Positions 26,112 to 36,244 of a stretch of DNA of 64,000 nt are shown piece by piece. A model generated the notes under the pieces. The model did no database searches and had not been told where the DNA came from. It saw only the letters and a list, made by a program, of their open reading frames with translations. The translations under genes and the position numbers were made by a program. Every line of letters starts with the position of its first letter. Position 1 is the stretch's first letter. Origin of the DNA: Imbroritus primus (GTDB lineage Bacteria > Pseudomonadota > Gammaproteobacteria > Burkholderiales > Burkholderiaceae); contig AKCV02000007.1 in NCBI GenBank assembly GCA_000272025.2, positions 60,323-124,322 of the forward strand, given 5' to 3'.

Positions 26112-26812
26112 ACAGCGTCGGGCGCGGGTGTGGTGGCTGGCGTGGCCTGATACTTCTCGAGGCAGTAGCCCAGCCCGCGCACTGTCGCGATGCGGATCCC
26201 GTTGACCTCGATCTTCTTGCGCAGGCGGTGGACGTAGACCTCGATGGCGTTATTGCTGACTTCCTCGCCCCATTCGCACAGGTGGTCGACCAGCTGTTCC
26301 TTCGATACCAGCCGCCCGGTGCGCGACAGCAAGATCTCCAGCAGGCCCAGTTCGCGTGCCGACAATTCGAGCATCTGGTCGTCGATATACGCGATGCGCC
26401 CGACCTGGTCAAAGGCCAGCGGGCCGTGGCGGATCAGTGCCGCACCGCCGCCCGCCCCGCGCCGGACCAGCGCCCGCACACGTGCCTCCAGTTCCGAGAG
26501 GGCAAAAGGCTTGGCCATGTAATCGTCCGCGCCGAGGTCAAGTCCCTTGACGCGTTCGCCGACGCTGTCGGCTGCCGTCAGGATCAGCACCGGAAGCAAG
26601 GAATTGCGCGCGCGCAGGCGCCTCAGGACCTCCAGCCCCGACATGCGCGGCAGGCCGAGATCGAGGATGAGCAGGTCGAAACTCTGGGTGGACAGGGCGG
26701 AATCGGCTTCCAGGCCATGCGCGACATGGTCCACGGCATAACCGGACTGACGCAGCGAACGGGTCAGTCCATCGGCAAGGACGTGGTCGTCCTCGGCGAT
26801 CAGAATGCGCAT
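26108..26812 (-). CDS. OmpR-family response regulator (TctD-like)
   Basis: A 234-residue two-domain regulator: receiver (AEDDHVLADGL, phospho-acceptor in LLILDLGLPRMSG, Lys in MAKPF) and winged-helix DNA-binding domain (VSKEQLVDHLCEWGEEVSNNAIEVYVHRLRKK). It is the first gene of a minus-strand operon and partner of the kinase that overlaps its end. It diverges from recA across a 276-base gap. Target genes cannot be identified from the sequence. Confidence 0.93.
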   Translation of the reverse strand: MRILIAEDDHVLADGLTRSLRQSGYAVDHVAHGLEADSALSTQSFDLLILDLGLPRMSGLEVLRRLRARNSLLPVLILTAADSVGERVKGLDLGADDYMAKPFALSELEARVRALVRRGAGGGAALIRHGPLAFDQVGRIAYIDDQMLELSARELGLLEILLSRTGRLVSKEQLVDHLCEWGEEVSNNAIEVYVHRLRKKIEVNGIRIATVRGLGYCLEKYQATPATTPAPDAV

Positions 26813-26912
26813 CGTAGTCTCCTGACACCCTGTTTCACTGCCGCGCCGCAGGTTGGGCCGGGCGGCGGGTAAAATTGCAACGCAGCGCCAGCCGCAAGGC
26901 TTGCTAAAAACA

Positions 26913-26928
26913 CTGTTTTTTTATACAG
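26913..26928. promoter_or_regulatory. LexA (SOS) box upstream of recA
   Basis: CTGT-N8-ACAG with an A/T-only centre, a perfect match to the SOS-box core, lies about 160 bases before the recA start. Confidence 0.85.
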
Positions 26929-27088
26929 TACCTGCAGTTTCGGAATTCAGTGTGTCTCGTAATGTTATAGGCGAACGGGACAACCGCAGCGGGACAGGTG
27001 GCACGGCAAAGCCGCGCATCTCCGTGCCGTACCGCTCTGCGCCCTGTTCCGCGAACCATTTATACACCAATTTGGCAAAAGGACGACC

Positions 27089-28225
27089 ATGGACGACAGC
27101 AAAAAGGCCGGTGCAGGCATGAACGCCGAAAAGCAAAAAGCGCTGGCTGCCGCGCTGGCACAGATCGAGAAGCAGTTCGGCAAGGGCTCGGTCATGCGCC
27201 TGGGCGACGGCGGTCCCCAGGAAGATATCCAGGTCGTCTCCACCGGGTCGCTGGGTCTCGACATCGCCCTTGGCGTCGGCGGCCTGCCGCGAGGCCGGGT
27301 GGTCGAAATCTACGGGCCGGAATCGTCGGGCAAAACCACGCTGACCCTGCAGGTTGTCGCGGAAATGCAGAAGCTCGGCGGTACTTGCGCCTTCATCGAT
27401 GCCGAGCATGCGCTCGACGTCAACTACGCGGCGAAGCTGGGCGTCAATACCCAGGACCTGCTGATTTCCCAGCCGGATACCGGCGAACAGGCGCTCGAGA
27501 TTACCGATGCCCTTGTACGTTCTGGTTCGGTCGACATGATTGTGATCGACTCCGTGGCAGCGCTTGTGCCGCGTGCCGAAATCGAAGGCGAAATGGGCGA
27601 TTCGCTGCCCGGCCTGCAAGCCCGCCTGATGAGCCAGGCGCTGCGCAAGCTGACCGGCACCATCAAGCGCACCAACTGCCTGGTGATCTTCATCAACCAG
27701 ATCCGCATGAAGATCGGTGTCATGTTCGGCTCGCCCGAGACTACCACCGGCGGCAATGCGCTCAAGTTCTATGCGTCGGTACGGCTGGATATTCGCCGTA
27801 TCGGCTCGATCAAGCGCGGTGACGAGGTCATCGGCAACGAAACCAAGGTCAAGGTCGTCAAGAACAAGGTGTCTCCGCCGTTCCGCGAATCCATTTTCGA
27901 CATCCTGTACGGCGAGGGCATTTCGCGCGAAGGCGAGATCATCGACCTGGGCGTGGAAGGCAAGATCGTCGACAAGGCGGGTGCCTGGTACAGCTACAAC
28001 GGTGACCGGATCGGGCAGGGCAAGGACAACGTCCGCGAATACCTGCGCGAGAACCCTGACCTGGCGCGTGAAATCGAAAACCGCATCCGCGAACAGCTTG
28101 GTATCTCGCTGATGCAGGCCGACGGCCCCGCCAAGGCTGAGGCCGGTAGCAAAGAGGACAAGGCCGAGAAGGCGGAAAAAGCCGCCGCCCGCAAACCGGC
28201 CGACAAGCTGGCGGCCGAAGGCTGA
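27089..28225 (+). CDS. recA: Recombinase RecA
   Basis: A 378-residue DNA-dependent ATPase that catalyses strand exchange and triggers LexA self-cleavage. It has the N-terminal oligomerisation helix, Walker [10 protein letters not shown], Walker B ([10 protein letters not shown]), the L2 region ([22 protein letters not shown]) and an acidic/Ala-Lys-rich C-terminal tail, about 25 residues longer than in many species. A perfect SOS box lies upstream and recX follows 48 bases downstream, the normal arrangement. Confidence 0.98.
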   Translation: MDDSKKAGAGMNAEKQKALAAALAQIEKQFGKGSVMRLGDGGPQEDIQVVSTGSLGLDIALGVGGLPRGRVVEIYGPESSGKTTLTLQVVAEMQKLGGTCAFIDAEHALDVNYAAKLGVNTQDLLISQPDTGEQALEITDALVRSGSVDMIVIDSVAALVPRAEIEGEMGDSLPGLQARLMSQALRKLTGTIKRTNCLVIFINQIRMKIGVMFGSPETTTGGNALKFYASVRLDIRRIGSIKRGDEVIGNETKVKVVKNKVSPPFRESIFDILYGEGISREGEIIDLGVEGKIVDKAGAWYSYNGDRIGQGKDNVREYLRENPDLAREIENRIREQLGISLMQADGPAKAEAGSKEDKAEKAEKAAARKPADKLAAEG

Positions 28226-28273
28226 TTCACCTGAGCTCCCCGGCTGGCGCGGTTGCCTGCGCCAGCCTGCGCC

Positions 28274-28789
28274 ATGCCCCGCCCACCCCTGAGCCTGAAA
28301 GCCCGCGCCGTTGGTTATCTCTCCCGACGAGAGCATAGCCGTGCGGAACTGGCGCGCAAGCTGGCGCCGCACGCCGCGTCCGAGGAAGAGGTGTCGCTGC
28401 TGCTCGACGCGCTGGAGCGGGAAAACTGGCTATCCGATACCCGGTTTGCCCAAAGTGTCCTGCACCGGCGCGGCGGCCGCTATGGGACCCGCCGGGTCAT
28501 GCAGGAGCTTGGCGCTCACCAACTCGATGCCGATACCCTGGCCGAAGCGCGTCAGCGCTTGCAAGACACCGAGTTGCAGCGTGCCCGGGCCGTTTGGCGC
28601 AAGCGCTTTGCCGCACCTGCGGAAGACGCCGCCGCGCGGGCCAAGCAGGTTCGCTTTCTCCTCGCACGCGGGTTTTCCTCTGCCGTTGTCGGGCAGGTCG
28701 TGCGCGGCGCCAAGGACTGGCTCGAGACATTGGACCAGACGTTGGATCCTTCGCCGTATGATACCGACCCGGACGATTTTGAAGCCTGA
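28274..28789 (+). CDS. recX: RecA regulator RecX
   Basis: A 171-residue helical-repeat protein that binds RecA filaments and modulates their activity. The family pattern is visible (KARAVGYLSRREHSRAELARKL, LERENWLSDTRFAQS, RGFSSAVVGQVV). I chose the ATG at 28274; an upstream in-frame TTG would add seven residues. It is downstream of recA and almost certainly co-transcribed under SOS control. Confidence 0.92.
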   Translation: MPRPPLSLKARAVGYLSRREHSRAELARKLAPHAASEEEVSLLLDALERENWLSDTRFAQSVLHRRGGRYGTRRVMQELGAHQLDADTLAEARQRLQDTELQRARAVWRKRFAAPAEDAAARAKQVRFLLARGFSSAVVGQVVRGAKDWLETLDQTLDPSPYDTDPDDFEA

Positions 28790-28909
28790 TTTTCCCAATT
28801 TATGGGATCCGGGCGCCTCACAATTCCACACTGCGAACTCGGGGCGCTCAGCCTCGCTGCCTGGCATGCTAGAATCGCGGGATTGTTTCGGATGTATCCA
28901 TTCCGGTGT

Positions 28910-29557
28910 ATGCCACTTCCCCAGCCCGTTAACCGTACCCTGCGCCATACTCGCGCCATCACGGCAGAAGTGTTTCTGCGGGACGACGGACTATGGGATA
29001 TCGATACGCGCCTGAAGGACATGAAGGCGCGTGACCTGATGCTCTTCACAGGTCAGCTCCGTCCGGAGGGCACACCGCTCCATGATCTGTCGCTACGTAT
29101 CACCATCGATACCCAATTCAATATCGTCGACGCCGCGGCCAGTTCCGACTGGAACCCGTACCCCGGGTACTGCGAGGCGATCGAGCCGGCGTATCGGCAG
29201 CTGATCGGGCTGAACCTGCTCAAGCAATTCCGGGCCGCCGCGCGGGCCCGTTTGGGCGGGACGGACGGATGCACCCATCTCACCGAACTGTGCGGCCTGT
29301 TGCCGACCGTGGCTTTCCAGGCATTTGCTGGCGAGGTCATTCGAACGCGCGATCCCGCAAGTGACCCAGCCCACGGTAATCAGCCGCCGCCGCAGCTCAA
29401 CCGCTGCCATGCACTGAGTTTCCAGGGCGACGCTGTCCGCGAATACTTCCCGCGCTGGTATGGGCATCGGCCCGCAGATGCCAGCGAACGCGGCAGCTTC
29501 TCCGAGGAACTGGCAAAACTGCCGGTCACCGACGAGAATCGGGAGCCTCCCGCCTGA
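28910..29557 (+). CDS. DUF2889 family protein
   Basis: A 215-residue protein of the DUF2889 family, recognised from the N-terminal pattern HTRAITAEVFLRDDGLWDIDTRLKD and a middle region (LRITIDTQFNIVDA, YPGYCEAIEPAYRQLIGLNLL). The family has no established activity. No signal peptide or membrane segment is visible. An alternative start at 28892 would add six residues, and neither start has a strong ribosome-binding site. It sits between recX and sucC. Confidence 0.78.
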   Translation: MPLPQPVNRTLRHTRAITAEVFLRDDGLWDIDTRLKDMKARDLMLFTGQLRPEGTPLHDLSLRITIDTQFNIVDAAASSDWNPYPGYCEAIEPAYRQLIGLNLLKQFRAAARARLGGTDGCTHLTELCGLLPTVAFQAFAGEVIRTRDPASDPAHGNQPPPQLNRCHALSFQGDAVREYFPRWYGHRPADASERGSFSEELAKLPVTDENREPPA

Positions 29558-29629
29558 TCTTCCCCGATCGGCATCCAGATTCAAGAATCCCATTCAACAA
29601 CACCTTCAGCCTCGTAAAAAGGAACACGC

Positions 29630-30790
<1,161 letters not shown>

Positions 30791-30818
30791 GCCGCTGCCC
30801 AAGGATAAGGATACGAAC

Positions 30819-31712
30819 ATGAGCATCTACATCAACAAGGACACCAAGGTCATCACCCAGGGCATCACGGGCAAGACCGGCCAATTCCACACCCTGGGTT
30901 GCCAGGCCTACGCGAACGGTAAGAGCGCCTTTGTCGCCGGCGTGAACCCGAAGAAGGCAGGCGAGAAGTTCTCGGACATTCCCATCTACGGCACGGTGAA
31001 GGAAGCAGCCGCCCAGACTGGCGCCACCGTCTCGGTGATCTACGTGCCGCCCGCAGGCGCGGCCGCCGCTATCTGGGAAGCTGTCGAAGCCGACCTGGAC
31101 CTGGCGATCTGCATCACGGAAGGCATCCCCGTGCGCGACATGCTGGAAGTGCGCAACAAGATGAAGGCCAAGGAAGCCGCTGGCGGCAAGAAGACCCTGC
31201 TGCTGGGCCCGAACTGCCCCGGCCTGATCACGCCCGACGAAATCAAGATCGGCATCATGCCCGGCCACATCCACATGAAGGGCCGCGTCGGCGTGGTGTC
31301 GCGCTCCGGTACCCTGACCTATGAAGCCGTGGCCCAGCTGACCGAACTCGGTATCGGCCAGTCGTCCGCCGTCGGCATCGGTGGCGACCCGATCAACGGC
31401 CTGAAGCACATCGACGTGATGAAGGCATTCAACGACGATCCCGACACCGACGCCGTGATCATGATCGGCGAGATCGGTGGCCCGGACGAGGCAGAAGCGG
31501 CCCGCTGGTGCAAGGACAACATGAAGAAGCCGATCGTGGGCTTCATCGCTGGCGTGACTGCGCCTCCGGGCAAGCGCATGGGCCATGCCGGCGCGCTGAT
31601 CTCGGGCGGTGCCGACACGGCTGACGCCAAGCTGGCCATCATGGAAGAATGCGGTTTCACCGTGACCCGCAACCCGTCCGAAATGGGCAAGCTGCTCAAG
31701 GGCCTGCTGTAA
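30819..31712 (+). CDS. sucD: Succinyl-CoA synthetase alpha subunit
   Basis: A 297-residue CoA-binding subunit that carries the phosphohistidine. It has the CoA-binding Rossmann fold ([13 protein letters not shown]), [10 protein letters not shown], the SRSGTLTYE segment and the active-site region ([17 protein letters not shown], with the catalytic His). A strong terminator follows 15 bases after the stop. Confidence 0.98.
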   Translation: MSIYINKDTKVITQGITGKTGQFHTLGCQAYANGKSAFVAGVNPKKAGEKFSDIPIYGTVKEAAAQTGATVSVIYVPPAGAAAAIWEAVEADLDLAICITEGIPVRDMLEVRNKMKAKEAAGGKKTLLLGPNCPGLITPDEIKIGIMPGHIHMKGRVGVVSRSGTLTYEAVAQLTELGIGQSSAVGIGGDPINGLKHIDVMKAFNDDPDTDAVIMIGEIGGPDEAEAARWCKDNMKKPIVGFIAGVTAPPGKRMGHAGALISGGADTADAKLAIMEECGFTVTRNPSEMGKLLKGLL

Positions 31713-31727
31713 TCGGGGCTGTTGTTC

Positions 31728-31754
31728 AAAAAGGAGGCTTCGGCCTCCTTTTTT
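31728..31754 (+). terminator. Terminator after sucCD
   Basis: AAAAAGGAGGC / GCCTCCTTTTT stem around a TTCG tetraloop followed by a T-run. Confidence 0.93.
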
Positions 31755-31798
31755 GTTGGCTGTTCTTGTTGGACTGTCGCGCAACAAATTATTCATTG

Positions 31799-31822
31799 AT
31801 CACTTTTTGACGGGAAAGTGAT
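31799..31822. repeat. Inverted repeat in the terC leader region
   Basis: A perfect 8-bp inverted repeat ATCACTTT-N8-AAAGTGAT lies about 150 bases upstream of the terC start. It could be an operator or an RNA hairpin. I see no match to the conserved yybP-ykoY (Mn2+) riboswitch core, which precedes some TerC-family genes. Confidence 0.4.
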
Positions 31823-31974
31823 GCAAAAACCCCGTTTTTAGGGAAAACCCGAAGCGCGACTGAAAAGAAATCGAAAGGTTCAACGCGCACACTCTGTGGC
31901 ACGGTTTTTTGTCCGCCGCTTTCCGACCGCCGGTTTGCATCCCCCGGTCTGCGCTCACTTCACGGAGTATTCTT

Positions 31975-32670
31975 TTGGACTTCTCATCTTCCGCCTTCTG
32001 GTTCGCCCTGGGGTCGATCATCCTGACCAATATCGTGCTGTCCGGCGACAACGCCGTGGTCATTGCCCTGGCTTCCCGCAGCCTGCCGCCCAAGCAACAG
32101 AAACTTGCGATCTTCTGGGGTAGCGCCGCTGCCATCATCATGCGGATCGTGCTGACCGTCGCGGCCGTCAAGCTGCTGACGTTGCCATGGCTCAAGATCG
32201 TCGGCGCCATGCTGCTGATCTACATTGGCGTACAGCTGCTGAACGAGGGCGACGAGGATGAGTCGCACGCGGCCAAGGCTTCGATCTGGGCTGCTATCCA
32301 GACCATCCTGATCGCCGACCTGGTGATGTCGCTGGACAACGTCATGGCCGTGGCCGCTGCCGCGCAGAATGGCCCTCCGGGCAGCCAGGTGACCCTGCTG
32401 ATCCTGGGCCTGGGCATCAGCATTCCGCTGATCATCTTCGGCAGTACGCTGCTGCTCAAGGTCATGGAGCGTTTCCCGATCATCATCACGCTGGGTGCGG
32501 CACTGCTCGGTTACCTTGCCGGCGAAATGTTCATCTCCGATCCGGTCGATGCCGCCTGGTTTGCCGACAACGTGCAGCACGCAGGCCTGATCGCCGGTGC
32601 GCTTGGCGCGGTAATCGTGGTCGGCCTGGGTACCTACCTGCAGCGTCGCCAGGCGCGTGCCGCTGCCTGA
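31975..32670 (+). CDS. TerC/YjbE-family integral membrane protein
   Basis: A 231-residue protein with about seven membrane helices. It has the family motif NIVLSGDNAVVIALASR near the N-terminus and a second acidic motif (LVMSLDNVMAVAAAAQ) in the second half, whose Asp residues are thought to bind metal. TerC-family members include manganese exporters linked to metal or tellurite resistance. The start is a TTG with ACGGAG 8 bases upstream, which gives the normal beginning (DFSSSAFWFALGS); a longer ORF would add an unlikely N-terminus. A long hairpin follows the gene. Confidence 0.88.
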   Translation: MDFSSSAFWFALGSIILTNIVLSGDNAVVIALASRSLPPKQQKLAIFWGSAAAIIMRIVLTVAAVKLLTLPWLKIVGAMLLIYIGVQLLNEGDEDESHAAKASIWAAIQTILIADLVMSLDNVMAVAAAAQNGPPGSQVTLLILGLGISIPLIIFGSTLLLKVMERFPIIITLGAALLGYLAGEMFISDPVDAAWFADNVQHAGLIAGALGAVIVVGLGTYLQRRQARAAA

Positions 32671-32711
32671 ACAGCGCAACACCTGACAGGCGGTGTTGAT
32701 CGCCCGTCATG

Positions 32712-32760
32712 AAAAACTGCCAGATTTTGTCACTCCAGGTGACGGAATCTGGCAGTTTTT
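32712..32760 (+). terminator. Long hairpin terminator after terC
   Basis: AAAAACTGCCAGATT pairs with AATCTGGCAGTTTTT, with an inner GTCAC/GTGAC hairpin, ending in a T-run. Confidence 0.88.
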
Positions 32761-32816
32761 ATTGGCGACCCGACGTGGCAGTGCACAAATTTTGTCATTT
32801 TCCCCCGCAAATGGGC

Positions 32817-32832
32817 TGGCACGCTGTGTGCT
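32817..32832 (+). promoter_or_regulatory. Sigma54 (-24/-12) promoter for pilA
   Basis: TGGCACG and GTGCT place the invariant GG and GC exactly 10 bases apart, about 50 bases before the pilin start. PilS/PilR-sigma54 control of type IV pilins is well known. The pilSR genes are not in this window. Confidence 0.8.
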
Positions 32833-32882
32833 CTGTGATCCCCCGCACGCGTGTGCTTTAAGAATTTTCGAGGGGTCACCAA

Positions 32883-33377
32883 ATGAAAATGCAACAACTC
32901 CGCCGTACCGCTCGGCGCGTCCAGAAGGGTTTTACGCTGATCGAGCTGATGATCGTCGTGGCGATCATTGGTATCCTGGCCGCTATTGCCATCCCGCAAT
33001 ATCAGGACTACACCATCCGGGCGAAGATTGCTAGCGCATTAACGGCGATCTCAAATCTTAAGACTGCGACGGGTGTCTGTATTCAGGAGAATGGCGGTGA
33101 TGCTGCCAGCTGTGATACAGGCGGGACGTCAAACATTCCGACGTTCACGGCCACTAAAGAGGTTGCACGTGCCACAGTCACGAATGGCAACATTGAAGTA
33201 ACGCTTGCTGCAGACATTGGACCGAATGTGAGCAATCAAAAGTTTACGCTGGAGCCAAATCTGGCAGCGGGTAACTCGAATATTTCGTGGACTGTTAAGC
33301 CTGATGCTGGCTTGACGAACGCAGCTGCGTTGGCTGCGCTGGAGAAAAACAATCTTGCTGCTGCTTCGGCTCCCTGA
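32883..33377 (+). CDS. pilA: Type IV pilin (PilA/PilE-like)
   Basis: A 164-residue major-pilin-type protein. It has a basic leader ending RRVQKG, then the prepilin peptidase site [21 protein letters not shown] with Glu5 of the mature protein, and a hydrophobic N-terminal helix followed by a globular domain. A Cys pair (ATGVC...AASC) sits early in the globular domain rather than at the C-terminus, and the protein ends in an Ala-rich tail. The globular part is relatively AT-rich compared with its neighbours, as is common for variable pilins. It is followed by a terminator and a PglL-type glycosyl ligase gene. Confidence 0.92.
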   Translation: MKMQQLRRTARRVQKGFTLIELMIVVAIIGILAAIAIPQYQDYTIRAKIASALTAISNLKTATGVCIQENGGDAASCDTGGTSNIPTFTATKEVARATVTNGNIEVTLAADIGPNVSNQKFTLEPNLAAGNSNISWTVKPDAGLTNAAALAALEKNNLAAASAP

Positions 33378-33406
33378 TTCTCGCCAGCGCGAATCACGGA
33401 ACATGG

Positions 33407-33432
33407 AAAAGGCGCCTTCGGGCGCCTTTTTT
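33407..33432 (+). terminator. Terminator after pilA
   Basis: AAAAGGCGCC / GGCGCCTTTTTT stem with TTCG tetraloop. Confidence 0.93.
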
Positions 33433-33457
33433 GTCGTAAGATGCGTGGTCGCAACAC

Positions 33458-35302
33458 GTGGCGCCTACCGCCTGCCGGGCATTTCTTCCCGCTCCTCCCG
33501 TGATCCGTCCGTCCACGCCGACTTTCCCGTCATCATCTCCGTTTACTGCCTGGTGGCCGCTGCTTCTTGCATTGGCGATGCCATTCGTCGTCGCCATTCA
33601 CAGGCAGCCCCTGTCCACATTCTCCGGCGAATGGTGGGCTGCAGCCCTGTGGACCCTGTCACTCGTCTACCTGCTATGGACCCGCAAGCAGTACGCGCAT
33701 ATGCCGGCGGTGCCTCCGGTCGTACTGTTTCCGCTGGCGCTGGCGGTCATTACCGCCGTCCAGTTTCTGTGGATCCGCCCATTCCAGAATGATCTGGCCG
33801 GACTGACGCCGCTGGTCTTTCTGCTCGGCGCGGCCGCCATCCTGTGCGGCTATCTCGTCCGCGGGCGCGACGAGGCGCTGCATGCCGCGACCATGATCGC
33901 GGGGGCGCTGCTGGTGGCCAGCCTGCTGGGCGTGGCGGCGCAGGTGGTGCAGCTGTTCCGCGCGGAATTTTCCTTTTTTGGTCTGGTGTCGGAGTACTTC
34001 CCCACGGAGCAGCGACGCCTGTGGGGAAATCTCAACCAGCCCAACCACCAGGCCACGGTACATGGCCTCGGGTTGGCGGCACTGGTGTATCTGGCTGCGG
34101 CGCGGCGGCTGCGGTTGTCTGTGGCGCTCGTTCCCGCGGTGTGCCTGGTGTTTGGGATTATCCTCACGGGCTCCAGGACGGGGGTGGTACATCTCGGGCT
34201 GGCCACGCTGCTGGGCTTGATGCTGGCGGGTTTGTCATGGGAGTTCGCGACGTCGCGCAGGCGGCGTGCGGCGCTGGTGTTCTTCAGCCTGGCGCTGGTG
34301 CCGATGTACTTTTTCCTGCAGCCGCTGGTGCTCGAGGCCAGCCGGGAATTTGGCTGGAAGCTGTTCGACGCGGTAGCGCGGCTGGAAGAAGGGGATGCTG
34401 GTTCGGCGCGGGCCGCGCTGTGGCGGCATGCCTGGACGATGTTCATGGCTCATCCCTGGTTCGGCGTGGGCTGGATGGAGTTCGGCATCGAGCAGTGGCG
34501 GCAGCTGCGGTCTGTCGGCATGACCGTGGAACTGGCGCAGCAGGCGCATAACCAGGTGCTCGACCTGCTCGCCAAGACGGGCGCGCTCGGCGCGGGCAGC
34601 GTGTTGCTGACGCTGGGCGCATGGTTCTGGCGCGTACTGCGTATGACAATCGGAGCCGTTGGCACAGCCGACCGGGCGCGCCGCCCCGCCATGCTGCTCG
34701 GGCTGAGTTGGCTGGCCATGCTGTGCGCGCATTCGATGCTCGAATACCCGCTGCATTACCTGTATTTCTTCCTGCTGTTCTGCTTTTTGCTGGGGTGGCT
34801 GGAGCCCGGCGGCTGGCCGCTGCGGGGCACATGGGGGCGTCTCGCCAGCTGGCGTGGCTGGGCTGTCGTGTGTGCGGTGGTCGGCGGCGCCGGACTGGCG
34901 GCAGTGATGATTGACTACCAGCGCGCCGAGGACGTGACACGGGCTGCGACTTTCAACCCGACTGTCCCGGTACGTCCACGGTTCTGGTTCCGCGATATTG
35001 CCGAACAGCGGCAGACGGCACGCATGCCCCTGAGCCGGGCCAACGCCGCCGAAGCGCTGGCGCGCCATCTGACAGCGTTGCGCGTGTTGCCGACCCCTTC
35101 GCTGATCCAGCGGACTGCCCTGCTGACGGCCATGCAGGGCGATACGGCTGCAGCGCAACGCATGATCGAAGACCTGCGGTTCTACTACTGGATCAATCCG
35201 GTCGGGGAGCGTTTCCAGACGCTGCGTCTATGCGCCACGCTGCCGGCAGCCGAACGGCCGCAGCCTTATTGCACGCCGCCGGAGTTGCCAGCCGGGCGCT
35301 GA
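33458..35302 (+). CDS. O-oligosaccharyltransferase / O-antigen ligase-like (PglL family)
   Basis: A 614-residue polytopic membrane protein of the Wzy_C/PglL type. It transfers lipid-linked glycans to proteins in the periplasm, typically pilins. Diagnostic segments are WGNLNQPNHQATVHGLGLAA, HPWFGVGWMEFG, the HNQVLDLLAKTG motif (catalytic His region) and MLEYPLHYLYFFLLF. About a dozen membrane helices precede a C-terminal periplasmic domain. The start is taken as GTG at 33458 and the exact start is uncertain. The position directly after pilA suggests that PilA is a glycosylation target. Confidence 0.85.
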   Translation: MAPTACRAFLPAPPVIRPSTPTFPSSSPFTAWWPLLLALAMPFVVAIHRQPLSTFSGEWWAAALWTLSLVYLLWTRKQYAHMPAVPPVVLFPLALAVITAVQFLWIRPFQNDLAGLTPLVFLLGAAAILCGYLVRGRDEALHAATMIAGALLVASLLGVAAQVVQLFRAEFSFFGLVSEYFPTEQRRLWGNLNQPNHQATVHGLGLAALVYLAAARRLRLSVALVPAVCLVFGIILTGSRTGVVHLGLATLLGLMLAGLSWEFATSRRRRAALVFFSLALVPMYFFLQPLVLEASREFGWKLFDAVARLEEGDAGSARAALWRHAWTMFMAHPWFGVGWMEFGIEQWRQLRSVGMTVELAQQAHNQVLDLLAKTGALGAGSVLLTLGAWFWRVLRMTIGAVGTADRARRPAMLLGLSWLAMLCAHSMLEYPLHYLYFFLLFCFLLGWLEPGGWPLRGTWGRLASWRGWAVVCAVVGGAGLAAVMIDYQRAEDVTRAATFNPTVPVRPRFWFRDIAEQRQTARMPLSRANAAEALARHLTALRVLPTPSLIQRTALLTAMQGDTAAAQRMIEDLRFYYWINPVGERFQTLRLCATLPAAERPQPYCTPPELPAGR

Positions 35303-35360
35303 GCGGCGCCGTTTGCTCCCGATTCAACGCGCAGGTGCCCTGCCTGCTGCCCGGCGCGGG

Positions 35361-36116
35361 TCAGGCAGCTTCGAGAAAGCGCTGGATCACGCCAGCGGAA
35401 TAGACGCTCGCCACGTCCCGCAGAAAAGCCGAGAAATCGAGATGCGCAGTGTCATCGGCGCGGTCGGAGACCGTACGCATGATGGCGCAGGGCACGCCGT
35501 ACTCGTGGCATACCTGCGTCACCGCCGCGCCCTCCATTTCCACGCACAGCGCTGCCGGCAGGCTGGCCTGCAATTGCGAGACGGCTCCGCTGTCGCCGAT
35601 GAACCGGTCGCCGCTGGCGATCATTCCGGTATGAAGTGTGGGGTTTTTGAGACGAAAGCGGGCTCGGGTGTCGGTGTCCAAACGTGCTTCAAAATCCTCT
35701 TGGAGAAAGGATGCGGCCGCCTGTTCGAGCCGTTTGCGCAGGGTTGGATCACAGGGGAATTCGGCCTGGTCCAGTAGGGGAACCTGGTATTGCGGCCAGA
35801 ACGGCCGACCGTCAAGATCGTGTTGCAGCAAGCGATCCGCGACAACGATGTCCCCGACGGCCCCCCCCCGCGCCAGGCCGCCAGCCAGGCCGGTCATGAC
35901 CACCGTATCGACGGAGAAGTCGCGGATCAGGGTAACCGTGGTCGCCGCCGCCGCTACCTTGCCGACCCGGGCCAGTACCACGACCACATCTTGCCCATAA
36001 ATCTGGCCAGTGTAATAGTCACGCATACCGATGTGACGGACACTGCCGTATGCATCCATATGCTGCAGCAAGGAAGCGATTTCGTCGTGCATTGCTGCGA
36101 TCAGACCGATTGTCAT
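35361..36116 (-). CDS. mtnN: 5'-methylthioadenosine/S-adenosylhomocysteine nucleosidase
   Basis: A 251-residue nucleoside phosphorylase-fold enzyme that hydrolyses methylthioadenosine (and S-adenosylhomocysteine) to adenine and the thiosugar. It has IGLIAAMHDEI (catalytic Glu), VGKVAAAATTVTLI, the ASGDRF segment, VEMEGAAVTQV and the catalytic Asp in RTVSDRAD. The ATG at 36116 starts the conserved MTIGLIAAM. It is divergent from the Lqs/Cqs-like synthase gene across 128 bases. The CqsA synthase can release methylthioadenosine as a by-product, so the pairing may have a purpose. Confidence 0.88.
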   Translation of the reverse strand: MTIGLIAAMHDEIASLLQHMDAYGSVRHIGMRDYYTGQIYGQDVVVVLARVGKVAAAATTVTLIRDFSVDTVVMTGLAGGLARGGAVGDIVVADRLLQHDLDGRPFWPQYQVPLLDQAEFPCDPTLRKRLEQAAASFLQEDFEARLDTDTRARFRLKNPTLHTGMIASGDRFIGDSGAVSQLQASLPAALCVEMEGAAVTQVCHEYGVPCAIMRTVSDRADDTAHLDFSAFLRDVASVYSAGVIQRFLEAA

Positions 36117-36244
36117 GTTTGAAAAGAACAATTCCAGTGTGTAATGTCAATGTACCGGCGATGCCACGCGATCCGGTTGTGCAACGCGTCATCGTAGTTC
36201 AGGGCATTGAAAAAAGCGACTCTCCATTTTCATAAGGAATGAAC

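Noticed and set aside
31760..31975. yybP-ykoY manganese riboswitch before the TerC-family gene
   Set aside because: I searched by eye for the conserved core and did not find it. Only an unrelated inverted repeat is present.
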